From Mycolicibacterium sphagni (lineage in GTDB: Bacteria > Actinomycetota > Actinomycetes > Mycobacteriales > Mycobacteriaceae): a stretch of DNA of 64,000 bases. The stretch's first letter is position 1; each line of letters begins with the position of its first letter. Positions 8,334 to 17,724 of this stretch are shown here, one piece after another. The position numbers and the translations under genes are program-made. The stretch spans positions 1-64,000 of the forward strand of contig NZ_VBSB01000006.1 of the NCBI RefSeq assembly GCF_013337765.1. The letters run 5' to 3'. The notes below the pieces were generated by a model. The model was given only the letters and a program-made list of their open reading frames with translations. It was not told where the DNA came from and made no database searches.

Positions 8334-9734
8334 ATGTTGCTGGCCTCCCTGAATCCTGCCGCCGTCGCCGCCGGAGCCGATATCGGTGACGCCGTGCGCA
8401 TCGACGGCGCCGTGCTCTCTCGTAGTGACCTTGTCGGAGCGGCCACCTCGGTGGCCGAGCGGGTCGGCGGCGCCGGACGGGTGGCCGTGCTCGCCACGCC
8501 GACCGCCACGACGGTGCTGGCCGTCACCGGCTGTCTGATCGCCGGTGTTCCGTTCGTCCCGGTGCCCGCCGACGTCGGGGTCGCCGAACGCGCGCACATC
8601 CTGACCGATTCCGGAGCCCAGGCCTGGCTGGGGGAGCAGCCCGCCGACCTCGGCGGTCTGCCGCACGTCCCGGTGCGGCTGCACGCCCGCTCGTGGCATC
8701 GCTATCCCGAGCCCCCGCCGCATGCCACCGCGATGGTGATGTACACCTCCGGCACCACCGGCCTTCCCAAAGGGGTGCTGATCAGCCGGGGCGCGATCGC
8801 CGCCGACATCGACGCACTGGCGCAGGCTTGGCAGTGGAGCCCCGACGACACCCTGGTGCACGGGCTGCCACTGTTCCACGTCCACGGCCTGATCCTCGGG
8901 TTACTGGGCTCGCTGCGGATCGGAAACCGCTTCGTACACACCGGAAAACCCACCCCGGCTGGTTATGCCGCCGCCGGGGGCAGTTTGTATTTCGCGGTCC
9001 CGACGGTGTGGTCGCGGGTGGCGGCCGATACCGATGCCGCCACCGCGCTCGCCTCGGCGCGGCTGCTGGTGTCGGGTAGCGCGCCGCTGCCGGTTCCGGT
9101 GTTCGGCCGGCTCGCCGAACTGACCGGCCACCCGCCCGTCGAGCGGTACGGCAGCACCGAGTCGCTGATCACGCTGAGCACCAGGGCCGACGGCGAACGC
9201 AGGCCCGGATGGGTCGGCCTGCCGCTGACCGGGGTGCAGACCCGGCTGGTGTGCGAGGACGGTTCGGTCGCCGCGCATGACGGGGAAACCATTGGCAGCC
9301 TTCACGTTAAGGCGCCCACCCTGTTCGACGGCTACCTGAACCGGCCCGACGCCACGGCCGAGTCGTTCGACCCCGACGGGTGGTATCGCACCGGGGACGC
9401 CGCAGTGATCGACGACGGCGGCATGCACCGCATCGTCGGGCGCGAGTCGGTGGACCTGATCAAGTCCGGCGGCTTCCGGGTCGGCGCGGGTGAGGTCGAG
9501 ACGGTGCTGCTGGGGCACTCCGCCGTCGACGAGGTCGCTGTGGTGGGGCTGCCCGACGCCGATCTCGGTCAGCGCATCGTCGCATTCGTGGTCGGCGACG
9601 CCAAGCCGGACGAGCTGATTGCCTATGTGGCCGAACAGCTTTCGATCCACAAACGACCGCGCGAGGTGCGGCTGGTCGACTCGCTGCCGCGCAACGCGAT
9701 GGGCAAGGTCGTCAAGAAGGAGCTCATGAAGTGA
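8334..9734 (+). CDS. fadD36: MatB-like acyl-CoA synthetase FadD36
   Basis: ANL-superfamily adenylate-forming enzyme of 466 residues, matching Rv1193 FadD36. Motifs: AMP-binding VMYTSGTTGLPKGVLIS, YGSTESLITLSTRADGE, DGWYRTGDAAV, hinge GRESVDLIKSGGFRVGAGEVE, and C-terminal PRNAMGKVVKKEL carrying the catalytic Lys. The LPLFHVHGL segment and the DLIKSGG hinge resemble actinomycete malonyl-CoA synthetase MatB more than long-chain FadD enzymes. Malonate, methylmalonate or another short diacid is therefore the likeliest substrate (inference). It overlaps the downstream VOC gene by 4 nt. Confidence 0.9.
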   Translation: MLLASLNPAAVAAGADIGDAVRIDGAVLSRSDLVGAATSVAERVGGAGRVAVLATPTATTVLAVTGCLIAGVPFVPVPADVGVAERAHILTDSGAQAWLGEQPADLGGLPHVPVRLHARSWHRYPEPPPHATAMVMYTSGTTGLPKGVLISRGAIAADIDALAQAWQWSPDDTLVHGLPLFHVHGLILGLLGSLRIGNRFVHTGKPTPAGYAAAGGSLYFAVPTVWSRVAADTDAATALASARLLVSGSAPLPVPVFGRLAELTGHPPVERYGSTESLITLSTRADGERRPGWVGLPLTGVQTRLVCEDGSVAAHDGETIGSLHVKAPTLFDGYLNRPDATAESFDPDGWYRTGDAAVIDDGGMHRIVGRESVDLIKSGGFRVGAGEVETVLLGHSAVDEVAVVGLPDADLGQRIVAFVVGDAKPDELIAYVAEQLSIHKRPREVRLVDSLPRNAMGKVVKKELMK

Positions 9735-10078
9735 CGCTGACGTTCACCGAAATCTGCATCGACGCCCACGATATTCACGCGCTGTCCTCGTTCTGGTCGG
9801 CGGTGCTTGGCTGGCCCACCGAGCCGACCGAGGACGGTGACGTCTTGTTGCGGGCGCCCGAAGGGGCCGGGCCGGACTGGTTGTTCGTACCGGTGCCCGA
9901 CGACAAAATCGTCAAGAACCGCATCCACTTTGACTTCACTCCCGACGATCAGCAGGCCGAGGTCGACCGTGTGTTTGGGTTGGGGGCGCGTCCCGTCGAC
10001 ATCGGTCAGGGTGAGCAGACCTGGGTGGTGCTCGCCGACCCGGAGGGCAACGAGTTCTGCATCCTGTCGGGGGTTTAG
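9731..10078 (+). CDS. VOC/glyoxalase-like protein
   Basis: A 115-residue single vicinal-oxygen-chelate domain: TFTEICIDAHDIHALSSFWSAVLGW at the start, the NRIHFDF strand supplying a metal-site His, and VVLADPEGNEFCIL supplying the C-terminal Glu. It belongs to the Glyoxalase_6-like group, whose reactions are mostly unknown. The GTG start overlaps the fadD36 stop (GTGA), so translation is coupled. A functional tie to the MatB-like synthetase is possible (methylmalonyl-CoA epimerases are VOC proteins), but the sequence is not close enough to claim that. Confidence 0.85.
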   Translation: MTLTFTEICIDAHDIHALSSFWSAVLGWPTEPTEDGDVLLRAPEGAGPDWLFVPVPDDKIVKNRIHFDFTPDDQQAEVDRVFGLGARPVDIGQGEQTWVVLADPEGNEFCILSGV

Positions 10079-10114
10079 TTCCCCGACTGTGCGTTCTGAT
10101 GCGCGAGTCGCGGC

Positions 10115-10137
10115 GTGTTGCGGATAAAACCGCACAC
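10115..10137. terminator. Candidate hairpin terminator between VOC gene and dapD
   Basis: GTGTTGCGG (10115-10123) pairs with CCGCACAC (10130-10137) around an ATAAAA loop, with one bulged T. It sits between convergent genes. There is no U-tract, as is common for mycobacterial terminators. The surrounding 75 bp resembles the GTGCG-rich intergenic filler often seen in mycobacteria. Confidence 0.5.
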
Positions 10138-10155
10138 TCGCCTGGGCGGGGCACG

Positions 10156-11100
10156 CTAGTTGGCGTGCAGCGCCTCGTTGAGCGCGATGCCCTTGCCGTC
10201 GCGGCCGACGACCTCGACGGCCCCGGTCACCGAATTGCGCCGGAACAGAAGGTTGTTCGCGCCGGAGAATTCGCGTGCCTTCACGGTCGTGCCGTCCGGG
10301 GTGGTGACCTTGGTGCCCGCGGTCACGTACAGGCCGGCCTCGATGATGCAGTCGTCACCCAGTGAGATGCCCAGGCCGGCGTTGGCGCCCAGCAGGCAGC
10401 GCTTGCCCACCGAGATCACCTGGGTGCCGCCACCGGACAGCGTGCCCATGATCGAGGCACCGCCTCCGACGTCGGAGCCGTCGTCGACGACCACACCCGC
10501 CGAGATACGCCCCTCGACCATCGAGGCACCCAGTGTGCCGGCATTGAAGTTCACGAAACCCTCGTGCATGACGGTGGTGCCCGGCGCCAGGTGCGCACCG
10601 AGGCGGACCCGGTCGGCGTCGGCGATCCGCACGCCGGTCGGCAGCACGTAGTCGACCATCCGCGGGAACTTGTCCACGCCGTAGACCGTCACGTGGCCGC
10701 GGCGGCGCAGCCGCACCCGGACCTGCTCGAAGCCCTCGATCTGGCACGGCCCGAAGTTGGTCCACACCACGTTGGTCAGCGCGCCGAAGATGCCGTCGAG
10801 GTTGAGCCCGTGCGGTTCGACCAGGCGATGCGACAGCAGGTGCAGCCGCAGGTAGGCGTCATAGGTGTCGGCAGGCTTGTCGTTCAGGTCGGCGATCACC
10901 GTGCGCACGACGATGGTCTCGACGCCGCGCGCCGCATCGGTGCCGGCCAGGGCGGCCAGATCCTCGGGCGCGTCATCGGCGGAGAGCCGCGTGCTGCCCG
11001 ACGGGCTGTAGGCGCCCAGTTCGGGGTCCGGGAACCAGGTGTCGAGGACGGTGCCGTCCCCGGTGATGGTGGCCAACCCGAAACCCGCAGCAGAAGTCAC
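10156..11100 (-). CDS. dapD: 2,3,4,5-tetrahydropyridine-2,6-dicarboxylate N-succinyltransferase
   Basis: Acetyl/succinyltransferase with a left-handed beta-helix. It succinylates tetrahydrodipicolinate in the meso-DAP/lysine pathway, needed for peptidoglycan. It has 314 residues (Rv1201c has 317). The N-terminal part [23 protein letters not shown] and the hexapeptide-repeat region ([54 protein letters not shown]) are clear. GTG 11100 was chosen to match the family N terminus. It is divergent from dapE, the next-but-one step of the same pathway, 47 bp apart, so one short region controls both. Confidence 0.95.
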   Translation of the reverse strand: MTSAAGFGLATITGDGTVLDTWFPDPELGAYSPSGSTRLSADDAPEDLAALAGTDAARGVETIVVRTVIADLNDKPADTYDAYLRLHLLSHRLVEPHGLNLDGIFGALTNVVWTNFGPCQIEGFEQVRVRLRRRGHVTVYGVDKFPRMVDYVLPTGVRIADADRVRLGAHLAPGTTVMHEGFVNFNAGTLGASMVEGRISAGVVVDDGSDVGGGASIMGTLSGGGTQVISVGKRCLLGANAGLGISLGDDCIIEAGLYVTAGTKVTTPDGTTVKAREFSGANNLLFRRNSVTGAVEVVGRDGKGIALNEALHAN

Positions 11101-11133
11101 GGTGCTCCACCGTAATACATCGGCGCCGCCCGC

Positions 11134-11139
11134 TAGCCT
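11134..11139 (+). promoter_or_regulatory. -10 hexamer of dapE
   Basis: TAGCCT lies 8 nt before the GTG at 11148, consistent with transcription starting at or next to the start codon. The dapD start is only 47 bp away on the other strand, so the two promoters overlap. Confidence 0.5.
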
Positions 11140-11147
11140 GGTCAGTT

Positions 11148-12212
11148 GTGTTGGACCTACAGGCTGACCCGATCGCGCTGACCGCCGCGCTCGTCGACAT
11201 TCCGAGCGTGTCGCGCGACGAGGCCAGGATCGCCGACGAGGTGGAAGCCGCGCTGCGCGCACAGACACGCGGCTACGAGATCGTCCGCAACGGTGACGCG
11301 GTGCTGGCCCGCACGAACTTCGGCCTGCCCTCGCGGGTGGTGCTGGCTGGACACCTGGACACCGTGCCGATCGCCGACAACGTGCCGTCCCGGTTCGAGG
11401 GCGACCATCTGTTCGGTTGCGGCACATCGGACATGAAATCCGGTGACGCGGTGTTCCTGCACCTGGCCGCCACCATCGCTGAACCGGCGCACGACATCAC
11501 GCTGATCTTCTACGACTGCGAGGAGATCGAAGCCAGCGCCAACGGCCTGAACCGCATCGAGCGCGAGCTGCCGGACTGGCTGCGCGCCGACGTCGCGATC
11601 CTGGGCGAACCGTCCGGCGGCTACATCGAGGCCGGTTGCCAGGGCACCCTGCGGGTGGTCGTCTCGGCGGACGGCACCCGTGCACACTCCGCGCGATCGT
11701 GGTTGGGCGACAACGCGATTCACAAACTCGGCGCGGTGCTGGATCGGCTTTCGGCCTACGACGCCCGCATCGTCGACATCGACGGCTGCACCTACCGGGA
11801 GGGACTGTCGGCGGTGCGGATCGAGGGCGGGGTGGCCGGCAACGTCATCCCCGACGCCGCCGCGCTGACCGTCAACTTCCGCTTCGCCCCGGACCGCTCA
11901 CCGGAGGCGGCGCTGGCTCACGTGCGCGAGGTGTTCGACGGGCTCGACGTCCGCCTGGAGCAGACCGACGTGGCCGCAGGCGCGCTACCGGGGCTGCATC
12001 ACCCCGCGGCGGCGGCGCTGGTGGCGGCGGCCGACGGGTTGGTGCGCGCCAAGTACGGCTGGACCGACATCGCCCGGTTCGCCGCGCTCGGCATCCCCGC
12101 GGTCAACTACGGCCCCGGCGACCCGAATCTGGCGCATAAGCGCGACGAGCGGGTGGCGGTCGCGCAGATCAGCGCCGTCGCCGGCACCCTGCGGCGCTAC
12201 CTGACGGCCTGA
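11148..12212 (+). CDS. dapE: Succinyl-diaminopimelate desuccinylase
   Basis: Zn-dependent M20 peptidase-family amidohydrolase that releases succinate from N-succinyl-LL-DAP. It has 354 residues, identical in length to Rv1202. Metal-ligand motifs are in order: [10 protein letters not shown] (His, then catalytic Asp two residues on), [12 protein letters not shown] (bridging Asp), YDCEEIE (catalytic Glu and ligand), [14 protein letters not shown], and the C-terminal [15 protein letters not shown]is ligand. It starts at GTG 11148. It is divergent from dapD. Its last 16 bases overlap the end of the convergent STAND ATPase gene. Confidence 0.95.
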   Translation: MLDLQADPIALTAALVDIPSVSRDEARIADEVEAALRAQTRGYEIVRNGDAVLARTNFGLPSRVVLAGHLDTVPIADNVPSRFEGDHLFGCGTSDMKSGDAVFLHLAATIAEPAHDITLIFYDCEEIEASANGLNRIERELPDWLRADVAILGEPSGGYIEAGCQGTLRVVVSADGTRAHSARSWLGDNAIHKLGAVLDRLSAYDARIVDIDGCTYREGLSAVRIEGGVAGNVIPDAAALTVNFRFAPDRSPEAALAHVREVFDGLDVRLEQTDVAAGALPGLHHPAAAALVAAADGLVRAKYGWTDIARFAALGIPAVNYGPGDPNLAHKRDERVAVAQISAVAGTLRRYLTA

Positions 12213-14260
12213 ACCCCGGCCTCGGCCAGTTTCGCCAGCGCCGCGGCGGCGTGCGGATCGCCAAGCCGCTCGGCCTGGTTCCACGCCCACACCGCGACTC
12301 CGAGCTGCCCGCTGCGCTCTGCGCCCCGCGCCGCTTCGCGGGCCGCCTCGACCGCCCCGTCGGTGTCGTCCATCGCGGCCAGCTGCCAGGCCCGTGCCAC
12401 CCCCAACTCGGGGGCGAACAGCGCCGACTTGGTGCCGTGCCGGGACTCCGCGCGGCTCAGCGTCTTGGCCGACTCGGCGATCTCGCCCTGCTGGGCCAGC
12501 GCCATGGCCAGATACATCAGCGACAGCGGTCCCCACGAGTAGCCGGTCCGGTCCAGGGTGGCCGCGGCCGGGCCGAGCAGGCGCGCCGCGCTCGCCGGGT
12601 CGCCCTGGGCGATCAGCACCTGCGCCATCAGCACCTCACCGATCGACCGGCCGGGCTGGGCCAGCTCAGCGAAATCGGTGAACTCCCTCGCGGTCTCGTG
12701 CGCTGCGTCGGGCTGCCCGGCCATCAGCAGCGTCGTCGTCTGCGCCAGGCCCACAGTGAACCGCAGCAGCCCGGGATGCTCGGCGCCCAGTGCCCGTGCC
12801 ACCAGCGGACCTACCTGGTCGAACCGGCCCATCCGGGCCGAGCTCAACGCCGACGCGCTGGCCGCCCATGCCACCGCCATATCCTCGGCCTCCGGGTCGG
12901 CCAGCACCTCGGCCGCGATCTCGACCGCCCGCGCGAGGTTGCCGGCATTCATCGCGAAGGTCGCCGACAGCGCATCCAGCGTGAGGCGGTCGGCGGTCGT
13001 GCTGATCCGTTTGCGGATGTTCTGCAGGAACGCGGTGGCGCGCTCGGGTTCCGAGAGCATCCAGAACTGGTTGGCTGCCCGCGGCAAGGCCCACGCCATC
13101 ACCTCGGCCTCGGAGAGCGCGTCGGCATCGACGGCGGCCAGCGCCGAATCCGCTTCGCGGCCGCGGCCCTGCCAGGCCAGCGCATAACTCAGCACCAGCC
13201 GCGCATCGAAACGCTCGGAGCGTGCCAGCGCCGCGGTGGCCAGCCGTTCGCTCACGCTCAGATCGCCCAGCCGCAGCGCCTGCTGGGCGGCCGTCACCAC
13301 GTCATCGACGCACTCGGGTGCGTCACTGTCCAGTGCCAGTACCGCCCGGCCCAGTCGGTCGGCGAGATCGCGGCACGGCTGGGTGGCCAGCTGGGTCACG
13401 ATCTCGGTGCGCAGCCTGCGGGCGTCGGCCGGGTCGGCCGTCCTGGCCACCCGTTCGAGAAACAATGGGTGACCGGCGTAGGCCATCGCGCCGAACAATG
13501 TTGCCGCCCCGGCTGTTTCGGCCTGTTCGATGCCCTCCTCGCCGGCCAGAACGGCCAGGTCGGAACGGGAGAGCGGCTCGTGCACGGCAAGGTAGGACAC
13601 CACCGTGCGCGCCGGCGCAGGCAGCTCGGCCAGATATGTGTCGACCAGAGCGTCCAGCGAGGTTGCCACCGAATGGGTCTGCGTCAGCATGCGTAGCTCC
13701 AGCGGGTTGCCGCCGCTGCGCTGGTAGCTGTCATCGCGGGGGTCGTCCAATGCCGCCAGTAGGGCTTGAGTTTCGGCCTCGTCCAGCGGGCCGAGGTCCA
13801 GGCGAGCAAGGAGCCCGTCCTGCCAGAGCGCGGTTACCGCGGACGGCAGCGTTCCGCCCGCCCGTACCGTCACGATGAGGCGCGCCTGCGGGTGGCGGGC
13901 CAACTGGTAGACCAGGGTGGCCGACAGCGGATCGAGCAACTGGGCATCGTCGACGATGATCAGCGTGCTATCTGCTTGAGCCAGAAGCGAATCCAACGCC
14001 GAGCGGATCAGCGCCGCCGGCTTGCCGACCTCGGTGACCTCGACCAGCGGACCGAACGCCCCGAACGGCACGCCGGCCTGCGTCCCGGTGGCGATCACCC
14101 GGACCGGATTCTTCTCGCCGAGCCGGTCGGCGATCTGCTCGGCAACAGTGGTCTTGCCGGTCCCGTCGGCCCCCACCACGGCCACTCCGCCGTAGCTCTC
14201 CAGGAGTGCGATCGCGTCGTCTACGGACTGGCGCGGCACAACAGGCCACCGAATCGGCAT
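12197..14260 (-). CDS. STAND/MalT-like AAA ATPase without HTH domain
   Basis: A 687-residue protein with an N-terminal P-loop ([17 protein letters not shown], Walker A near residue 30), Walker [13 protein letters not shown] (about residue 100), and a sensor region [12 protein letters not shown] long alpha-helical TPR-like region follows, ending ...[13 protein letters not shown]. This is the layout of LuxR-family MalT-type regulators such as Rv0339c, but the C-terminal LuxR HTH is absent: the frame stops just where it would begin and runs into the end of dapE. It could be an accessory ATPase or a regulator acting by protein contact. ATG 14260 is supported by TAAAGT 6 nt upstream (14267-14272, minus strand). 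Confidence 0.75.
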   Translation of the reverse strand: MPIRWPVVPRQSVDDAIALLESYGGVAVVGADGTGKTTVAEQIADRLGEKNPVRVIATGTQAGVPFGAFGPLVEVTEVGKPAALIRSALDSLLAQADSTLIIVDDAQLLDPLSATLVYQLARHPQARLIVTVRAGGTLPSAVTALWQDGLLARLDLGPLDEAETQALLAALDDPRDDSYQRSGGNPLELRMLTQTHSVATSLDALVDTYLAELPAPARTVVSYLAVHEPLSRSDLAVLAGEEGIEQAETAGAATLFGAMAYAGHPLFLERVARTADPADARRLRTEIVTQLATQPCRDLADRLGRAVLALDSDAPECVDDVVTAAQQALRLGDLSVSERLATAALARSERFDARLVLSYALAWQGRGREADSALAAVDADALSEAEVMAWALPRAANQFWMLSEPERATAFLQNIRKRISTTADRLTLDALSATFAMNAGNLARAVEIAAEVLADPEAEDMAVAWAASASALSSARMGRFDQVGPLVARALGAEHPGLLRFTVGLAQTTTLLMAGQPDAAHETAREFTDFAELAQPGRSIGEVLMAQVLIAQGDPASAARLLGPAAATLDRTGYSWGPLSLMYLAMALAQQGEIAESAKTLSRAESRHGTKSALFAPELGVARAWQLAAMDDTDGAVEAAREAARGAERSGQLGVAVWAWNQAERLGDPHAAAALAKLAEAGVQAVR

Positions 14261-14266
14261 AGCCGG

Positions 14267-14272
14267 ACTTTA
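14267..14272 (-). promoter_or_regulatory. -10 hexamer of the leaderless STAND ATPase gene
   Basis: On the minus strand TAAAGT stands 6 nt before the ATG at 14260, so the transcript probably begins at the start codon. Confidence 0.55.
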
Positions 14273-14319
14273 TTTGCCAGGCCGCCACCGGCAGGGCAAT
14301 AGCCGTAAATCGGCTGCGT

Positions 14320-14325
14320 TAGGTT
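14320..14325 (+). promoter_or_regulatory. -10 hexamer of the leaderless LOG gene
   Basis: TAGGTT is followed after 6 nt by GTG 14332. The same TAGGTT-TGC arrangement stands before glgC at 21395. It is evidence for GTG 14332 as the true start. Confidence 0.6.
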
Positions 14326-14331
14326 TGCCAC

Positions 14332-14901
14332 GTGCATCCCGGATCCGAGAACCGTGACGACGAGTGGGCGGTGTGTGTGTACTGCGCGTCCGGCCCGCGC
14401 CACCCTGAGCTGCTCGACCTCGCACGGCGGGTGGGGGAGGCGATCGCCGAGCGTGGCTGGACGCTGGTGTCCGGCGGCGGCAACGTCTCGGCGATGGGAG
14501 CGGTGGCCGAGGGCGCGCGCTCGCGCGGCGGTCGCACCGTCGGCGTCATCCCGAAGGCGCTCGTGCATCGCGAGCTCGCCGACGTCGACGCCGACGAGCT
14601 GATCGTCACCGACACCATGCGGCAACGCAAACAAGTCATGGAGGACCGCAGCGACGCCTTCCTGACACTGCCCGGCGGAATCGGCACGCTGGAGGAACTT
14701 TTCGAAACGTGGACCGCTGGGTACCTGGGTATGCATGCAAAACCGGTGGTGCTGCTCGATCCCGCCGGCCACTACGACGGACTGCGGGCCTGGCTGGCTT
14801 CGCTGATCGAGCCCGGCTACGTCGCGCAGGGCGCATTAGACCGGTTGGTGGTTGTCAATGATGTCGCGACGGCGATCGAGGTCTGCGCGGCCGGGCTGTA
14901 G
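14332..14901 (+). CDS. LOG-family cytokinin riboside 5'-monophosphate phosphoribohydrolase
   Basis: A 189-residue homologue of Rv1205. LOG proteins hydrolyse N6-modified AMP to the free base (cytokinin) and ribose 5-phosphate; in mycobacteria this links tRNA-derived adenines to cytokinin-like products. Diagnostic motifs are VCVYCASGPRHPEL, SGGGNVSAMGAVAEGA, MRQRKQVMEDRSDAF and the family signature LPGGIGTLEELFE (PGGxGTxxE). It begins at GTG with a leaderless promoter. It is divergent from the STAND ATPase and is followed 56 bp later by fadD6. Confidence 0.9.
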   Translation: MHPGSENRDDEWAVCVYCASGPRHPELLDLARRVGEAIAERGWTLVSGGGNVSAMGAVAEGARSRGGRTVGVIPKALVHRELADVDADELIVTDTMRQRKQVMEDRSDAFLTLPGGIGTLEELFETWTAGYLGMHAKPVVLLDPAGHYDGLRAWLASLIEPGYVAQGALDRLVVVNDVATAIEVCAAGL

Positions 14902-14957
14902 CGGTCCGGGGTTACGCTGACCCGCGGGACGGGCAAGAAACGGGAGGTAGGCGCCGA

Positions 14958-16757
14958 ATGACCAGTAGCGATTCCGCCGAGACTGGTGCGCGGAAATCGG
15001 TGGGACTGCTCGACCTTGCGACGCGGTTGCCCGCCGTCGTGAAGGATGCGCCGGTGATCCTGCGCGGTGCGCTGACCGGCTTCCTGGCGTTGCCGACGAC
15101 GAAGACCTCGATCGGCAAGGTGTTCCAGGACCGCGCCGCCCGCTCCGCCGACCACGTGTTCATCCGTTTCGGTGACGAGAAGATCACCTACCGGGAGGCC
15201 AACGAGACCGCGAACCGGTTCGCGGCGGTGTTGGCCGACAAGGGAGTTGGCCGCGGCGACGTCGTCGGCATCATGATGCGCAACTCGCCCAACACGGTGC
15301 TGATGATGCTGGCCGCCGTCAAATGCGGGGCGGTCGCCGGCATGCTGAACTACCACCAGCGCTCAGATGTGTTGTCGCACAGCATCGGTCTACTCAAAGC
15401 CACCGTGGTAGTCGCCGAGTCCGACCTGATCGACCCGATCAAGGAGAGCGGCGCCCAGGCAGGCCAGCTGATGACGATCGAGGAGCTCGTCGAGGAGTCG
15501 GCAGGCAAGCCGTCGGGCAACCCCGCCTCGGCAGCGCAGGTCCAGGCCAAAGACACCGCGTTCTACATCTTCACCTCGGGCACCACCGGGCATCCCAAGG
15601 CCAGCGTGATGACCCACCACCGGTGGCTGCGTGCCCTGGCCGCGTTCGGCGGCCTGGGTCTTCGGCTCAAGGGCGACGACACCCTGTACTGCCCGCTGCC
15701 GCTGTACCACAACAACGCGCTCACGGTCGCGCTGTCGTCGGTGATCAACGCGGGCGGCACACTGGCGCTGGGCAAGTCGTTCTCGGCGTCGCGGTTCTGG
15801 GACGAGGTCATTCAGATGCAGGCCACCGCGTTCATCTACATCGGCGAGGTGTGCCGCTACCTGCTCAACCAGCCGGCCAAGGCCACCGACACAGCGCACA
15901 AGATCCGGGTCATCGCCGGCAACGGGTTGCGCCCGGAGATCTGGGACGAGTTCACCCGCCGGTTCGGTATCGACCGGGTCGCCGAGTTTTATGCCGCCAG
16001 CGAGGGCAACGCCGCCTTCATCAATATCTTCAACATCCCCAAGAGCACGGGCGTCAGCCCGACGCCGCTGGCCTACGTGGAGTACGACGCGGAGACTGGC
16101 GAGCCGGCACGCGACGAGAACGGCCGGGTCCGCAAGGTTCCGCCCGGCCAGCCCGGCCTGCTGATCAGCCCGGTGAACAAGCTGTCGCCCTTCGACGGCT
16201 ACACCGACAAGGAAGCCAGCGAAAAGAAGCTGGTGCGCAACGCTTTCAAAGAAGGCGACGTGTGGTTCAACACCGGTGACGTGATGAACCCACAGGGCAT
16301 GGGGCACGCCGCGTTCGCCGACCGGCTCGGTGACACCTTCCGGTGGAAGGGCGAGAACGTCGCGACCACCCAGGTGGAAGGGGCCCTCGGTCAGGACAAG
16401 AACGTCGAGGAATCCACGGTGTTCGGCGTGGAGGTGCCCGACACGGGCGGTCGGGCCGGTATGGCGGCGATCAAGCTGCGTGACGGTGTGGAGTTCGACG
16501 GCAAGGCGCTGGCCGCGACGGTGTACGGCAACCTGCCCAGCTACGCGGTCCCGCTGTTCATCCGGATCGTCGAGTCGCTGGAGACCACGTCGACGTTCAA
16601 GAGCCGCAAGGTCGACCTGCGCAAGCAGGCCTACGGCGGCGACGGCGAGGAGATCGAGGAGCCGCTGTACGTGCTGGCCGGTAAGGAGGACGGCTACGTG
16701 CCGTTCTATCCCGAGTACCCGAAGGAAGTCGCCTCCGGCGCCCGCCCCAAGGGCTGA
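14958..16757 (+). CDS. fadD6: Long-chain/very-long-chain acyl-CoA synthetase FadD6
   Basis: ANL-superfamily fatty acyl-CoA synthetase of the FATP/very-long-chain type. It has 599 residues, as in Rv1206 FadD6 (597). Motifs: AFYIFTSGTTGHPKASVMTH (P-loop), PLYHNNALTVAL, EFYAASEGNAAF, VWFNTGDVM, FADRLGDTFRWKGENVATTQVE. It activates and helps import exogenous fatty acids. ATG 14958 is preceded by GGGAGG (14941-14946). It lies upstream of folP2 on the same strand, but a 91-bp gap suggests a separate transcript. Confidence 0.94.
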   Translation: MTSSDSAETGARKSVGLLDLATRLPAVVKDAPVILRGALTGFLALPTTKTSIGKVFQDRAARSADHVFIRFGDEKITYREANETANRFAAVLADKGVGRGDVVGIMMRNSPNTVLMMLAAVKCGAVAGMLNYHQRSDVLSHSIGLLKATVVVAESDLIDPIKESGAQAGQLMTIEELVEESAGKPSGNPASAAQVQAKDTAFYIFTSGTTGHPKASVMTHHRWLRALAAFGGLGLRLKGDDTLYCPLPLYHNNALTVALSSVINAGGTLALGKSFSASRFWDEVIQMQATAFIYIGEVCRYLLNQPAKATDTAHKIRVIAGNGLRPEIWDEFTRRFGIDRVAEFYAASEGNAAFINIFNIPKSTGVSPTPLAYVEYDAETGEPARDENGRVRKVPPGQPGLLISPVNKLSPFDGYTDKEASEKKLVRNAFKEGDVWFNTGDVMNPQGMGHAAFADRLGDTFRWKGENVATTQVEGALGQDKNVEESTVFGVEVPDTGGRAGMAAIKLRDGVEFDGKALAATVYGNLPSYAVPLFIRIVESLETTSTFKSRKVDLRKQAYGGDGEEIEEPLYVLAGKEDGYVPFYPEYPKEVASGARPKG

Positions 16758-16848
16758 CCCCTCTTCGCCCAAACCGACGTTTGGCAGAAGAAGTGCGAGT
16801 ACACACCGTCATTTCGTCGATCTCGGCACTACCAGGCACCATGGAGGG

Positions 16849-17724
16849 GTGAAGTCGACGTTCTGCGGACGGCCGGTGGCCGGTGATCGCGCGCTGATCA
16901 TGGCGATCGTCAACCGCACGCCCGACTCGTTCTACGACCGCGGCGCGACCTTCACCGACGAAGCAGCAAAGGACGCCGCCCATCGCGTGGTGGCCGACGG
17001 CGCCGATGTGGTCGACGTCGGGGGAGTGAAGGCAGGACCGGGAACTCTGGTCGATGCCGACGAAGAGATCGCCCGCGTGGTGCCGTTCATCGAATGGCTG
17101 CGCGCCGAATACCCCGACCAGCTGATCAGCGTCGACACCTGGCGGTCCTCGGTGGCCAAACAGGCCTGCGCGGCCGGCGCGGACCTGATCAACGACACCT
17201 GGGCCGGTGCCGACCCGGCATTACCCGAGGTCGCGGCCGAATTCGGGGCCGGGCTGGTGTGTTCGCACACCGGCGGCGCCGAGCCGCGGACCCGACCCTT
17301 TCGCGTCAACTATGGGACCACCGTGACCGGTGTGGTCGACGACGTCATCGCCGAAGTCACTGCAGCCGCTGAGCGGGCCGTCGCCCTCGGGGTCGCCAGG
17401 GACGCGATTTTGATCGATCCGACCCACGATTTCGGCAAAAATACTTATCACGGCCTTACTTTGTTGCGCCACGTAAAAGATCTTGTTAATACCGGATGGC
17501 CCGTCCTGATGGCGCTCAGCAACAAAGATTTCGTCGGGGAGACTTTGGGGGTGGAGCTCACTCAACGACTCGAGGGCACGCTGGCAGCGACCGCACTGGC
17601 CGCCGCCGATGGAGCTCGGATGTTCCGGGTGCATGAGGTGGGACCCACTCGGCGCGTGCTGGAAATGGTCGCGTCGATCCGTGGGGAGCGTCCGCCGGCG
17701 CGGACGGTGAGGGGCCTGGCATGA
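16849..17724 (+). CDS. folP2: Dihydropteroate-synthase-like protein FolP2
   Basis: A 291-residue DHPS-fold protein matching Rv1207. Family landmarks include ALIMAIVNRTPDSFYDRGATF, VVDVGGVKAGPG, ISVDTWRSSVAKQACAAGADLINDTW, and the late VLMALSNKDFVGETLG. Mycobacterial FolP2 is known to lack DHPS activity, folate synthesis being done by FolP1. The changed pterin-site residues (VGGVKAGPG instead of IGGESTRPG) fit that. The start is uncertain: GTG 16849 abuts a GGAGG (16843-16847) that is too close to be ideal. It overlaps gpgS by 4 nt (ATGA), tying it to methylglucose lipopolysaccharide biosynthesis by context. Confidence 0.9.
   Translation: MKSTFCGRPVAGDRALIMAIVNRTPDSFYDRGATFTDEAAKDAAHRVVADGADVVDVGGVKAGPGTLVDADEEIARVVPFIEWLRAEYPDQLISVDTWRSSVAKQACAAGADLINDTWAGADPALPEVAAEFGAGLVCSHTGGAEPRTRPFRVNYGTTVTGVVDDVIAEVTAAAERAVALGVARDAILIDPTHDFGKNTYHGLTLLRHVKDLVNTGWPVLMALSNKDFVGETLGVELTQRLEGTLAATALAAADGARMFRVHEVGPTRRVLEMVASIRGERPPARTVRGLA

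Noticed and set aside
16849..17724. Calling folP2 a dihydropteroate synthase for folate synthesis.
   Set aside because: The pterin-binding GES(T)RPG motif is replaced by VGGVKAGPG and mycobacterial FolP2 is known to lack DHPS activity.
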